Shown piece after piece: positions 13,117-20,736 of a stretch of 32,255 nucleotides of DNA. The notes under the pieces were generated by a model. That model ran no database searches. It saw only the letters and a program-made list of their open reading frames with translations, and was not told the DNA's origin. Positions within the stretch are counted from its first letter, which is position 1, and each line of letters starts with the position of its first letter. The DNA is taken from IMG/VR virus record IMGVR_UViG_3300006329_000010, positions 1-32,255 of that record; one strand, given 5' to 3'. The stretch comes from a virus. The position numbers were made by a program, and so were the translations under genes.

Positions 13117-13875
13117 ATGGCAGTAAAGAAAAGGAAGAATGGTAACGGTAACGGAAACGGTACTGTGTCAAGAGCAATGAAGAGAAAACCACCCATCAAC
13201 CTTGAGCATCTCAGGGTCATCGAACCTTTGACACCCAGTCAAGAAGATGTCTTCGCTGCGTTCAAGAGTGGCCAGAATCTAGTACTACATGGGTCAGCAG
13301 GTACAGGTAAGACATTTATCAGTCTCTACCTAGCATTACAGGCAGTATTGGAACCATCTTCTCCTTATGATAGAGTATATATTGTCAGGTCTCTTGTTCC
13401 TACAAGAGAGATCGGATTCCTACCAGGTGATGAGGAAGACAAGTCTTGTCTCTATCAGATCCCTTACAAACATATGGTACGATATATGTTTAACATGCCT
13501 GATGAGGGAGCATTCAAAGTATTATATGAAAACCTAAGAAACCAAGGATCAATAGATTTTTGGTCTACTTCTTTCTTGCGTGGCATAACACTTGACAGAG
13601 CCATTATAATAGTAGATGAGTTCTCTAACCTAAACTTCCATGAGTTAGACAGTATTGTCACTCGTGTTGGTCAGGATAGTAGAATCATATTTTCTGGAGA
13701 TTACACACAGTCTGACCTCGTTAAGTCACATGAGAGGACTGGTGTGCTAGACTTTATGAAGATCACTCAGGCAATGGAGTCATTCACTTGCACTGAGTTC
13801 GGTATCAATGATATCGTGAGGTCTGGTTTCATACGAGACTACCTCATCTGCAAACATGAAATGGGATTTGATTAA
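13117..13875 (+). CDS. phoH: PhoH-like P-loop ATPase
   Basis: A 252-residue PhoH-family ATPase. Walker A is GSAGTGKT at residues 59-66 and Walker B is AIIIVDEFSN around 162-171. The family arginine/TREIGFLPGD segment follows (97-106). Phage PhoH is widespread and used as a marker gene; proposed roles involve RNA metabolism or phosphate stress, not settled. The N-terminus is a basic stretch containing NGNGNGNG, from a short tandem repeat. Overlaps the downstream nuclease by one base. Confidence 0.92.
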   Translation: MAVKKRKNGNGNGNGTVSRAMKRKPPINLEHLRVIEPLTPSQEDVFAAFKSGQNLVLHGSAGTGKTFISLYLALQAVLEPSSPYDRVYIVRSLVPTREIGFLPGDEEDKSCLYQIPYKHMVRYMFNMPDEGAFKVLYENLRNQGSIDFWSTSFLRGITLDRAIIIVDEFSNLNFHELDSIVTRVGQDSRIIFSGDYTQSDLVKSHERTGVLDFMKITQAMESFTCTEFGINDIVRSGFIRDYLICKHEMGFD

Positions 13876-14543
13876 TGTTTAATTATGTTGGTCCTGCTAA
13901 ACCTCTTGAGGAGGTTGAGAGTAGGACTCTTGACTCTGGAAGATTCTATAAGATAGATGACAGATGGTGTCCTAGTGTCACCACAGTGTGTGGAAACCAA
14001 TCGAAGCATGGTATACTAGCATGGCAGAAGCGTATTGGATTTGCTGAAGCAGAAAAGATCAGACGATCATCTGCATGGCGAGGCACACAGTACCATAACT
14101 TAGTGGAGAAGTATCTTAAAAATGAATTGGAAGAAGATAAGAAGAGCGAGGGTCTTCCCACATACCTTTTTAGGTCTGCTCGTGAGACTCTTGATAGGAT
14201 TAATAATATTCATGCTATTGAAGCCCCTCTTTTTTCTCGTAATTTATTTCTGGCTGGTCGTGTTGATGCTATTGCTGAGTTTGATAGGGAGCTTGCTATA
14301 ATAGATTTCAAGACCACAAAGAATCTTAAAAAGGAAGAGCACCTTGATAAGTTCTTTGTCCAAGAAGCAGCGTATGCTTACATGTATTACGAGCAGACTG
14401 GTGTAGAGGTTGACAAACTTGTTACAATATCAGTAGCAGAAGACGGAAGCATGCAAGTGGTAGAAAAGTATGATAAAATACCATACATAGACACTCTTAT
14501 TGATTGGATAAGAGACTATTACAATGAGAAAACTGTAGCATGA
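13875..14543 (+). CDS. PD-(D/E)XK nuclease, RecB-like
   Basis: A 222-residue protein with the RecB-type PD-(D/E)XK core: Asp131 (AGRVDAIAEF), Asp144-x-Lys146 (AIIDFKTTK), and the downstream QEAAYAYMY motif (Gln near 168). An upstream Glu116 and His74 (GTQYHNLVE) complete the usual pattern. It probably acts as a DNA exonuclease in host DNA degradation or recombination. It lies between phoH and the oxygenase in the DNA-metabolism operon, coupled by ATGA to the next gene. Confidence 0.87.
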   Translation: MFNYVGPAKPLEEVESRTLDSGRFYKIDDRWCPSVTTVCGNQSKHGILAWQKRIGFAEAEKIRRSSAWRGTQYHNLVEKYLKNELEEDKKSEGLPTYLFRSARETLDRINNIHAIEAPLFSRNLFLAGRVDAIAEFDRELAIIDFKTTKNLKKEEHLDKFFVQEAAYAYMYYEQTGVEVDKLVTISVAEDGSMQVVEKYDKIPYIDTLIDWIRDYYNEKTVA

Positions 14544-15169
14544 AGCAGGAAGTATTAGGTATCCCTTTCTTTAAGTTTGATATTAATCCAGACAAGATTG
14601 AGGAGATTGCTAAGATACTTACACTCCTACCTTGGAGAGAGAATGACACCAATCTAATTTGGGAAGGTGTTAGTCTTGATGGTCAAGGAGGAAGTGACCT
14701 CTATAAGAACCCAGACCTCGCCTATCTTTTCGACTGGATGCAAGACTGCATGGCCGAAGTGTGTGATGAGATGGGTATACCGAATAAATTGGTATGTAAT
14801 GCTGCATGGGCAAATCTAAATAAAAAAGGTGATTGGTTTTACGACCATACTCATTCCAACTGTTTCATGAGTAGTAATTACTTTGTATCGGGTAATAGTG
14901 GTACTACTAAGTGGTATTATCCTAACCCATATTATGATAAGAGTAACATCTGGCCCTTTAATTCTAAGGACTGGGATGATAAATTTAATCTAACTCATGA
15001 AGAACCAACTGTACCTGGTAGGTATATGGTTTTTCCACCTACTATTAGACACAGAGCTACCCCAAACAATGGTACTTGTGATAGAATAACAGTAGCAGCA
15101 AATTGGTTCCCGACAGGGATCATCAACTCAAGTGGTGTATCCCACCTTAACATTCAGGTTATACAATGA
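14540..15169 (+). CDS. 2OG-Fe(II) oxygenase family protein
   Basis: A 209-residue member of the putative 2OG-Fe(II) oxygenase family. Iron ligands are probably in DHTH (His103/His105) and His171 (TIRHRATPN). Arg182 (DRITVAANWF) is the expected 2-oxoglutarate ligand, preceded by the GRYMVFPP strand. ATGA overlaps at both ends place it firmly within the nuclease/gp33/gp32 operon, which hints at a nucleic-acid or DNA-binding-protein substrate. That hint is only contextual. Confidence 0.87.
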   Translation: MKQEVLGIPFFKFDINPDKIEEIAKILTLLPWRENDTNLIWEGVSLDGQGGSDLYKNPDLAYLFDWMQDCMAEVCDEMGIPNKLVCNAAWANLNKKGDWFYDHTHSNCFMSSNYFVSGNSGTTKWYYPNPYYDKSNIWPFNSKDWDDKFNLTHEEPTVPGRYMVFPPTIRHRATPNNGTCDRITVAANWFPTGIINSSGVSHLNIQVIQ

Positions 15170-15411
15170 AAGAAATTGAAGAGAAATTTATGACACAAGG
15201 TAAATTCACCTCGCTCGTTGAGGACAGGGTAAAGGACAGTAATGGTCTTATAAATTATATCGAGGGTGTAGCCTCAGTATGTGAAGAGTTTGAGATTGAG
15301 GTGGAGACAGTAGGTAAACTGATCTCTAAACCATTAAAAGACAAGATCAAATGGGACGCACAACAATTAAACTACATTAAACGGACAAGTAAAGGTATTT
15401 TAAACCTATGA
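15166..15411 (+). CDS. 33: gp33-like late-transcription accessory protein
   Basis: An 81-residue protein whose core (INYIEGVASVCEEFEIEVETV, then KLISKPLKDKIKWDAQQLN) lines up with the middle of T4 gp33 (SYLEATTAFLEENSI, then IPSGIIEKIQSEAIDEN) and with cyanophage gp33 as I recall them. Gp33 bridges host RNA polymerase and the sliding clamp to activate late promoters, consistent with TATAAATA elements in this window. Short as is usual in cyanophages. ATGA overlaps on both sides. Assignment by motif order, not by a search. Confidence 0.75.
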   Translation: MKEIEEKFMTQGKFTSLVEDRVKDSNGLINYIEGVASVCEEFEIEVETVGKLISKPLKDKIKWDAQQLNYIKRTSKGILNL

Positions 15412-15773
15412 ATGAAAATTTCTTCCAATCAGACGTAGTGCAACAGGAACTAGAGTCAATTCAAGAGTGTTATACTGAACTCTTGAAGATGTCTGCTGGT
15501 TTGAAAACATTTAATCCACATGAAAGACTTGAGCACATCGAGAAGACATTAGAGTTAGTAGCGAAGCAAAAAGTATTCTATGCACGGTTACAATTAGCAG
15601 CTAATGAGTTACAAGATGATGACTCAGCAAAAGAAATAAAGAATAGAATTGAGATGATGTCCACCGAGTATAGTGGTGGTCTTAACCTCAATATGGTACT
15701 AGATCAGATGGAAACAAAACTACGTCAGTGGAGAAAAGATCTTAAAGATGAGGGTGTTGACAAGCCTAAATAA
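15408..15773 (+). CDS. DUF1825 family protein
   Basis: A 121-residue, largely alpha-helical protein. FFQSDVVQQELESIQECYTEL, a central KQKVFYARLQLA helix and a terminal MVLDQMETKLRQWRKDL match the pattern of DUF1825, a family found in cyanobacteria (typically FFDSEIVQQE...). Its function is not established. It lies between gp33 and gp32, where T4-like phages may carry recombination mediators; it does not resemble T4 UvsY. It may be host-derived. Confidence 0.7.
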   Translation: MNENFFQSDVVQQELESIQECYTELLKMSAGLKTFNPHERLEHIEKTLELVAKQKVFYARLQLAANELQDDDSAKEIKNRIEMMSTEYSGGLNLNMVLDQMETKLRQWRKDLKDEGVDKPK

Positions 15774-15788
15774 CTATGCTACTATAAT
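15757..15788 (+). promoter_or_regulatory. possible gp32 promoter TTGACA-N20-TATAAT
   Basis: A perfect TTGACA (15757-15762) and perfect TATAAT (15783-15788), but the 20-base spacer is longer than ideal. It would start transcription near 15795, 35 bases before gp32. A late-like CCTAAATA also lies at 15766-15773. Confidence 0.4.
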
Positions 15789-15815
15789 CCAGTAGCAATA
15801 TCACAATACAAATTC

Positions 15816-15820
15816 GGAGA
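15816..15820 (+). promoter_or_regulatory. gp32 Shine-Dalgarno GGAGA
   Basis: GGAGA stands 9 bases before the ATG at 15830, fitting a highly translated single-stranded DNA-binding protein. Confidence 0.6.
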
Positions 15821-15829
15821 CAAATACGA

Positions 15830-16747
15830 ATGTCATTTGCAAGTCTAAAGAGTAAGTCAGGTAAATTTGCCAAGCTTACACAACAGATAGAAAACCTTTC
15901 CAAGCCTCAAGGAAGGGGTCCAGACGAAAGACTCTGGAAACCAGAGGTAGATAAAAGTGGTAACGGTTATGCTGTTATCCGTTTCCTACCAGAGCCAGAT
16001 GGAGAAGATCTCCCTTGGGCACAGGTATGGAGTCATGCATTTCAAGGACCAGGTGGTTGGTACATAGAGAATTCTCTTACCACACTTAACCAAAAGGATC
16101 CTGTAGGTGAATTAAATAGGACACTATGGAATAGTGGACTAGACGCAGATAAAGATACTGCACGTAAGCAAAAGCGTAAGCTTTCTTATTACAGTAACAT
16201 CTATGTTGTAAAGGATCAACTTCATCCAGAAAATGAAGGTAAAGTATTCTTATATAAGTATGGTAAGAAAATTCATGACAAGATTGCATCAGCGATGCAA
16301 CCGCAGTTTGAAGATGAAACTCCAATCAATCCTTTCGACCTATGGAAGGGTGCTAACTTCAAGATCAAGATTCAGACCATTGGTGGATACTGGAACTATG
16401 ATAAGAGTGAGTTTGACTCACCCTCAGTGTTAGGTGGATTGGAAGATGATGCACTTGAGAAAGTGTGGAAGTCACAGTACTCTCTTAAAGAGTTTACTGA
16501 CCTTAAGAATTTCAAGTCCTATGAGGATTTATCATCACGTTTGAATATTGTGCTTAACAAGTCAACAAGACCTGTAGTACAAACTAATGAAGAGGACGAA
16601 GAACTAGCTCCTCTTACTAGTCCAGTTGTCAAAGCGGACCCTCCTGCACCCACAAAGTCAGGTTTTGGTGCTAAGATAAAGGAAGTTGAAGAGGCAGGTG
16701 ATTCACCTGATTTATCCTACTTCGCTGCCCTTGCTAACGAAGACTAA
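15830..16747 (+). CDS. 32: single-stranded DNA-binding protein gp32
   Basis: A 305-residue T4 gp32 homologue. The basic N-terminal segment (LKSKSGKFAKLTQQI) mediates cooperative binding. The core begins AVIRFLPEPDGEDLPW and contains many aromatic residues for base stacking. The C-terminus is acidic and Pro-rich (TNEEDEELAPL, SYFAALANED), as expected for recruitment of replication partners. The protein has no cysteine at all, so the zinc-binding site of T4 gp32 is absent. It coats ssDNA during replication and recombination. Clear Shine-Dalgarno and possible own promoter; TAATG overlap with the next gene. Confidence 0.93.
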   Translation: MSFASLKSKSGKFAKLTQQIENLSKPQGRGPDERLWKPEVDKSGNGYAVIRFLPEPDGEDLPWAQVWSHAFQGPGGWYIENSLTTLNQKDPVGELNRTLWNSGLDADKDTARKQKRKLSYYSNIYVVKDQLHPENEGKVFLYKYGKKIHDKIASAMQPQFEDETPINPFDLWKGANFKIKIQTIGGYWNYDKSEFDSPSVLGGLEDDALEKVWKSQYSLKEFTDLKNFKSYEDLSSRLNIVLNKSTRPVVQTNEEDEELAPLTSPVVKADPPAPTKSGFGAKIKEVEEAGDSPDLSYFAALANED

Positions 16748-17076
16748 TGAAGAAACTACTACTGCTCCCACTTCTACTGATTGGTGTTGCTACACCAGTC
16801 CGTGCAGAAGCATTAACTTGGAAGGAATTCTGGGAGCCGTTTGTAGAATCTTATCATCATGGACATGATCATGGAGGTGGACACTGGCATGACTGGAAGT
16901 ACGATCATCGTCATGGACACCGCCATCCTCATTATGGACCTTATCGTAGGAGATGTGAAGTTACAATCACAAAGAAATACTGGGTACCAGGTCATTACCT
17001 AGGTCATGGCAACACATGGGTACCAGGATATTATGAGCGACGTGATGTGATTGAGTGGGAGCGTTGTAGACGCTAA
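16747..17076 (+). CDS. secreted His-rich protein with WxxGxW-like repeats
   Basis: A 109-residue protein with a strong signal peptide (MKKLLLLPLLLIGVATPVRA, cleavage likely after VRA). Residues about 36-63 are extremely His-rich (HHGHDHGGGHWHDW, DHRHGHRHPHY), suggesting Ni, Zn or Cu binding in the periplasm. Two copies of a WVPGxY motif (YWVPGHY, TWVPGYY) resemble the WxxGxW repeat family (PF12779), common in bacterial secreted proteins. It overlaps gp32 by TAATG, so it should be co-translated with a replication protein, an odd pairing. It ends before a bidirectional terminator. Function unknown. Confidence 0.75.
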   Translation: MKKLLLLPLLLIGVATPVRAEALTWKEFWEPFVESYHHGHDHGGGHWHDWKYDHRHGHRHPHYGPYRRRCEVTITKKYWVPGHYLGHGNTWVPGYYERRDVIEWERCRR

Positions 17077-17110
17077 CTCGTATATTATTCGACTTTTTGA
17101 ACAAGCAAAA

Positions 17111-17138
17111 CCCCCGAAAAAATCGGGGGTATTTTTTT
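17111..17138. terminator. bidirectional intrinsic terminator
   Basis: CCCCCGA (17111-17117), loop AAAAA, TCGGGGG (17123-17129), followed on the plus strand by T-A-T7 (17130-17138) and on the minus strand by TTTT (17107-17110). It separates the convergent gp32 operon and gp53-gp48 unit. Confidence 0.93.
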
Positions 17139-17152
17139 GCTCTGTAGGTTTT

Positions 17153-18019
17153 TTAAGAACTTCCGTATTGATTAGTTGTAGATCCATCATCACTCACACC
17201 TGCTGTAGTATTTGATGTTACTACTGTACTGCCATCTGATAATACATCTCCTGCTTCAATACTAGCAGCAGAGGTGTCAAACTCTCTAGATGAGTAATCT
17301 GCCTCTGAAGCAAATTCGATAGAACTCGTTTCACCGATATTTGTGCTATAAGTCGGTTTAACGGTCTGAAACTGCTCTTGGGTAGTATTGAGTGATTTCT
17401 TAGCTCCTGTTGTACTGTCAGTTTCGCTATTTGGAAGATATCCGCATAAAGTGCTAAATTCTTCAATAAACCCATTTATGAATTCTTTCTTTAAAAGGTA
17501 AATATTGCGTTTATAGTCATTTTTCATAGTTTCGTGGTCATAGACAGAAATGGGTCTAACTGTCTCTTCCTTTGGTATTAGTGTACCGTCAGGTCTGGTA
17601 TATGTGTAATCTTCACCCACAACACGATCTTCTTTAACAAGAATACGTCCTCTTGTATCTGTGATTCTTTGAGTTACCCAATGATGAATTGAATCAGCAT
17701 CCTCTTCATATGTGTTGTCAATATACCTTTCTAACTCATCTTCTGCCATGGGCCATTCATCATATACGTTAGTTATGTTATTGCATAGCAAAACAATCCA
17801 ATCAAATTGCATATTGCCATATTTCTTATAAGCAACTTGATCAGGTCTTTCATTGATGCTAATGGTATATTGGTCAAATCCCAATATGACATCTTCCAGT
17901 TTTTCACGTATTTTAATCCTTCTAAAGAGGTTTTTAGCAAGTTTATAAGGATCTACATTATTCTGACGATAACTAGATGTCCTGACCATTACGTCAGGTA
18001 AGTAAGTAAAATATGCCAT
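17153..18019 (-). CDS. 53: baseplate wedge protein gp53
   Basis: A 288-residue homologue of T4 gp53. The N-terminal third contains the family segment ISINERPDQVAYKKYGN, then FDWIVLLCNNITN. In T4 this wedge protein joins the baseplate wedges. T4 gp53 is about 196 residues; the extra length here is a Ser/Thr-rich low-complexity C-terminus (after about residue 200), likely flexible or surface-exposed. Its start overlaps the gp48 stop by TAATG on the minus strand. It ends near the bidirectional terminator. Confidence 0.88.
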   Translation of the reverse strand: MAYFTYLPDVMVRTSSYRQNNVDPYKLAKNLFRRIKIREKLEDVILGFDQYTISINERPDQVAYKKYGNMQFDWIVLLCNNITNVYDEWPMAEDELERYIDNTYEEDADSIHHWVTQRITDTRGRILVKEDRVVGEDYTYTRPDGTLIPKEETVRPISVYDHETMKNDYKRNIYLLKKEFINGFIEEFSTLCGYLPNSETDSTTGAKKSLNTTQEQFQTVKPTYSTNIGETSSIEFASEADYSSREFDTSAASIEAGDVLSDGSTVVTSNTTAGVSDDGSTTNQYGSS

Positions 18020-19047
18020 TATGCAGTAGAATTTGAATTGTATGAATTACCATAATTTAGAAGATCTCTTCGATTCAATTCATCTGTAGAAAGAGTTGAA
18101 AGATATTCATTCTCCCTTTGTGTATATGCTTCTTTGGCATCGAAACCGTATGTTTCCTTTGTAAGGAATTCAGTCTCTTTGAAGTCTAATTTTAATGAAT
18201 ACTTTAAAGCACCAAAATCAAAGAATCTTTGGTTGCTCATTGCAGATCTCAAAGAAGTGAAATCTGGCATATTGACAGAAACACCAGTGCAAACCATTTT
18301 GGTTGGGAATTGCATTACTTGACTTAAGATACCTTTTTGATCTCCTTGCTCAGGGTTAGCGATTTCTTCATTACCACCACCTTTATCAACATATCTGACA
18401 GTAGTAAGACGGAAGTATTCTGGTAATGTTAACCAGTTATCTCCATCTTTACCAGGTAGTGAGTATCCTCTAAATTTACGAATAATGTCATATATGGTTA
18501 AAGCATCATCAGTGCTCTTTGGTACCATTTCCCAAGTCCAAGAATGTCCCCTGAATTCACCCTGACCTGAATATGTTGCTTCTGCATATGGGTTGAATAT
18601 CGTTTTATTAACTATTGAGCTTAATTGATTCTTATTAAGACTTGTATCACCACCAGCAGTAGCAATAGCAGCATTAATTACCTTACTTGCTGCTGTATAA
18701 CCTAATTGTGGTAGTGCTGCTTCTGCTGCATCCTGAATATCATCAGCAATCGAATCAGTGTTAATACCGCCATCAGCACCAACTACTTCACCTGCCATAC
18801 CCATTAATGCATTTCCAAATTTTCCAAGTTCTACCTTACCCCACCCTTGTGAATGACTTTCACTTAGCGACTTGGGTAAATAGAGATATATCGTATCTAA
18901 CAGCGTTTCTTCTTTATGGTGATATACATCAAATTTTAGATAATCGATTACTTCAGTCGGAAAAGCCGCACCATCTGTAATTGTTTCTCTACTATTTGCT
19001 GAATTGACACCTAGGGGTTTAGCTTTTGGAAATACTAAAGTTGACAT
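18019..19047 (-). CDS. 48: baseplate tail-tube cap gp48
   Basis: A 342-residue protein assigned to gp48, the cap linking baseplate and tail tube. It has the SWTWEMVPKSTDDALTIYDI segment, equivalent to the FTWDLTPRSTEDLMAI region of T4 gp48, and ends with a strand-rich part (FDFGALKYSLKLDF). The start at 19047 (MSTLVFPKAKPLG) is preferred; the longer frame from 19092 runs into gp4 coding sequence and adds no family-like sequence. The start codon overlaps that of gp4 on the opposite strand. A late promoter lies at 19111-19118. Next to gp53, as expected for a baseplate unit. Confidence 0.85.
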   Translation of the reverse strand: MSTLVFPKAKPLGVNSANSRETITDGAAFPTEVIDYLKFDVYHHKEETLLDTIYLYLPKSLSESHSQGWGKVELGKFGNALMGMAGEVVGADGGINTDSIADDIQDAAEAALPQLGYTAASKVINAAIATAGGDTSLNKNQLSSIVNKTIFNPYAEATYSGQGEFRGHSWTWEMVPKSTDDALTIYDIIRKFRGYSLPGKDGDNWLTLPEYFRLTTVRYVDKGGGNEEIANPEQGDQKGILSQVMQFPTKMVCTGVSVNMPDFTSLRSAMSNQRFFDFGALKYSLKLDFKETEFLTKETYGFDAKEAYTQRENEYLSTLSTDELNRRDLLNYGNSYNSNSTA

Positions 19048-19480
19048 GGCATACAAAGGAAATTTTAGACCATCAAATAAACATAAGTACAAAGGTGATC
19101 ACACTAATGTTATTTATAGAAGTTTGTGGGAAAAGAAGTTTATGATGTGGTGTGACCGCAATACCAACGTATTGGAGTGGGGTAGTGAAGAGATTATTAT
19201 TCCTTATAGGTCTCCCTTGGATAATAGGGTTCATCGTTATTATCCTGATTTCTATGTCAGAGCGAGGACCAAGGATGGAAGAATCGCCAAATCGATCATC
19301 GAGATTAAACCAGATGCACAAACTAAACCCCCTAAGCGTAAATCGCAGAAGGCACGGACTTTTATAACAGAAGTTAAGACTTGGAATGTAAATAGTGCTA
19401 AGTGGAGAGCAGCAAGACAGTATTGTGCTCATAAGAATATGCAATTTATTATACTGACCGAAAAACACTTAAATGTATGA
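19046..19480 (+). CDS. 4: head completion protein gp4 (PD-(D/E)XK-like nuclease fold)
   Basis: A 144-residue gp4 homologue. FRPSNKHKYKGD, then VIYRSLWEKKFMMWCDRN and SEEIIIPYRSPLDNRVHRYYPDF, parallel T4 gp4. The PDF and EIK residues (YYPDFYV ... SIIEIKP) match the PD-(D/E)XK layout, consistent with the head completion nuclease role proposed for this family. The start at 19046 gives MAYKGNFRPSN; the alternative ATG at 19004 lies deeper in gp48 and adds no conserved sequence. It is divergent from gp48, sharing two bases of start codon. The next gene overlaps by 4 bases. Confidence 0.88.
   Translation: MAYKGNFRPSNKHKYKGDHTNVIYRSLWEKKFMMWCDRNTNVLEWGSEEIIIPYRSPLDNRVHRYYPDFYVRARTKDGRIAKSIIEIKPDAQTKPPKRKSQKARTFITEVKTWNVNSAKWRAARQYCAHKNMQFIILTEKHLNV
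19111..19118 (-). promoter_or_regulatory. late promoter TATAAATA for gp48-gp53
   Basis: Plus-strand TATTTATA reads TATAAATA on the minus strand, a perfect T4-type late element. It lies inside gp4 coding sequence, 64 bases before the gp48 ATG, giving a leader of about 58 bases that is antisense to the start of gp4. Confidence 0.7.
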
Positions 19481-19956
19481 GTATCTTCACAGACGTAAAA
19501 GACTTAGCAGGTGGTAAGTCACAGTCTAAACAATGGTATAGAGAGCAACTACAGTATGGACTGGAGTCATATCAAGGTGGATTTATTGTGGGTGATATCA
19601 TATTCTTCAATTATTCAGCCCAGACACCAGATCTTAAATTTTGGGATACCTTCCCTATGGTACTAATCACAGATGTAGATTATGGGAATAGGCAGTTCTC
19701 TGGCGGTAATATGCACTATTTGAGACCTAATAGTAGAAAGAGTATGGCAAATACCTGGGCTGCTGGTAGTATTTCATATCCTATGCGTTGCCATCATAAA
19801 TACTTTATGAATAGTGTCACATCAGCATATAATGTACCTCAAGAAGAGTTGCGAGAGATGACACCTCTCCCAGTGGAGCAATTTGTTATTAGACCCAAAG
19901 GACTTGGAAGAACTATGGAAGTGCCAAGTAGCATAATCTGGAGTAGATTAAAATGA
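19477..19956 (+). CDS. conserved phage protein, beta-rich (unknown)
   Basis: A 159-residue protein. The pattern GDIIFFNYSAQTPD, then FWDTFPMVLITD and GNMHYLRPNSR resembles a widespread phage family with MYFFxYDxK, YYDxFPLV and NLHYLPPxxR motifs, probably a small beta-barrel. I have seen such proteins labelled DNA end protector, but cannot confirm that here. It sits between gp4 and the gp54-like gene with ATGA overlaps on both sides, supporting a late structural or packaging role. Confidence 0.65.
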   Translation: MSIFTDVKDLAGGKSQSKQWYREQLQYGLESYQGGFIVGDIIFFNYSAQTPDLKFWDTFPMVLITDVDYGNRQFSGGNMHYLRPNSRKSMANTWAAGSISYPMRCHHKYFMNSVTSAYNVPQEELREMTPLPVEQFVIRPKGLGRTMEVPSSIIWSRLK

Positions 19957-20711
19957 GTCAAGAATTAGAAACCTTTAGTAACCCGAATAGCTTTGATAAA
20001 TGGAGGACTCAAGTCCAGTCTGGTAAACTTGAACCCTCTAGATCTAACCTGTACGGAGTTAGGTTATTTCTACCTACATGCTTGAAGGAAAACACTCAAT
20101 TTATAATGCAAGACCAGAGACATGCATTTGATTCCATGAATTACATGGCAGATCAAGTTACTATACCTGGTAAGAGGATACAAGATCAAAAGGTAGCAGC
20201 AGCATGGCAAGGTGCAGCATATTCACATGCTAGGACTCAGCAACATGGTGATCTGGATATTACCTTTATAACAGACAAGTATCAATACCATCGTCAATTC
20301 TTTGAGCATTGGATGAACTGGGCAGCACCAGACATGGAGAATAGATCAGGGATATATGAGGAGTATATTTGTAACCTAATAATAACAAAGTGGGAAGTTG
20401 GATCCCCTATTAGTTGGGAAGGTCTTACAGAGTCAAATGCAACATATAGGACAAGACTTAATGCATCTATGGCAGTTTGGCAATTCTTTGGAGCATGGCC
20501 CTATGACATGGGTGGAGCATCATATAGTAATGGTCCTACCAATTTAGTTAAGTTTAGCGTTAAGTTTAAGCACGAGAGATATAGATTTGATGGAGTAGGA
20601 ACAGAAGGACTGGGAATTAATACACCAGATAGATACATAAACACTTCATCAGGATTAGGTACTACTGGCGTTGCAGACGAACAGAATGCAGCAGCTGGAT
20701 TTGGTGTCTAA
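19953..20711 (+). CDS. 54: gp54-like baseplate tail-tube initiator
   Basis: A 252-residue protein in the position and style of cyanophage gp54. N-terminal SNLYGVRLFLPTCLKE and FDSMNYMADQVTIPGKRI resemble tail-tube/gp54-type proteins. The central HGDLDITFITDKYQYHRQFFEHWMNW region is the beta-sandwich shared by tube-like folds. In T4, gp54 sits on gp48 and starts tail-tube polymerisation. The C-terminus is Gly/Ala-rich. gp48 is nearby on the opposite strand. Assignment between gp54 and another tube-fold protein rests on context. Confidence 0.72.
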   Translation: MSQELETFSNPNSFDKWRTQVQSGKLEPSRSNLYGVRLFLPTCLKENTQFIMQDQRHAFDSMNYMADQVTIPGKRIQDQKVAAAWQGAAYSHARTQQHGDLDITFITDKYQYHRQFFEHWMNWAAPDMENRSGIYEEYICNLIITKWEVGSPISWEGLTESNATYRTRLNASMAVWQFFGAWPYDMGGASYSNGPTNLVKFSVKFKHERYRFDGVGTEGLGINTPDRYINTSSGLGTTGVADEQNAAAGFGV

Positions 20712-20736
20712 ATAGAATTATAATAATGCAATCGTT

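Noticed and set aside
15408-15773. UvsY assignment for the protein before gp32
   Set aside because: The residue pattern fits DUF1825 and does not resemble T4 or cyanophage UvsY as I know them.
19795-19802. CATAAATA inside the gene at 19477
   Set aside because: About 150 bases before the next start and within coding sequence; insufficient support.
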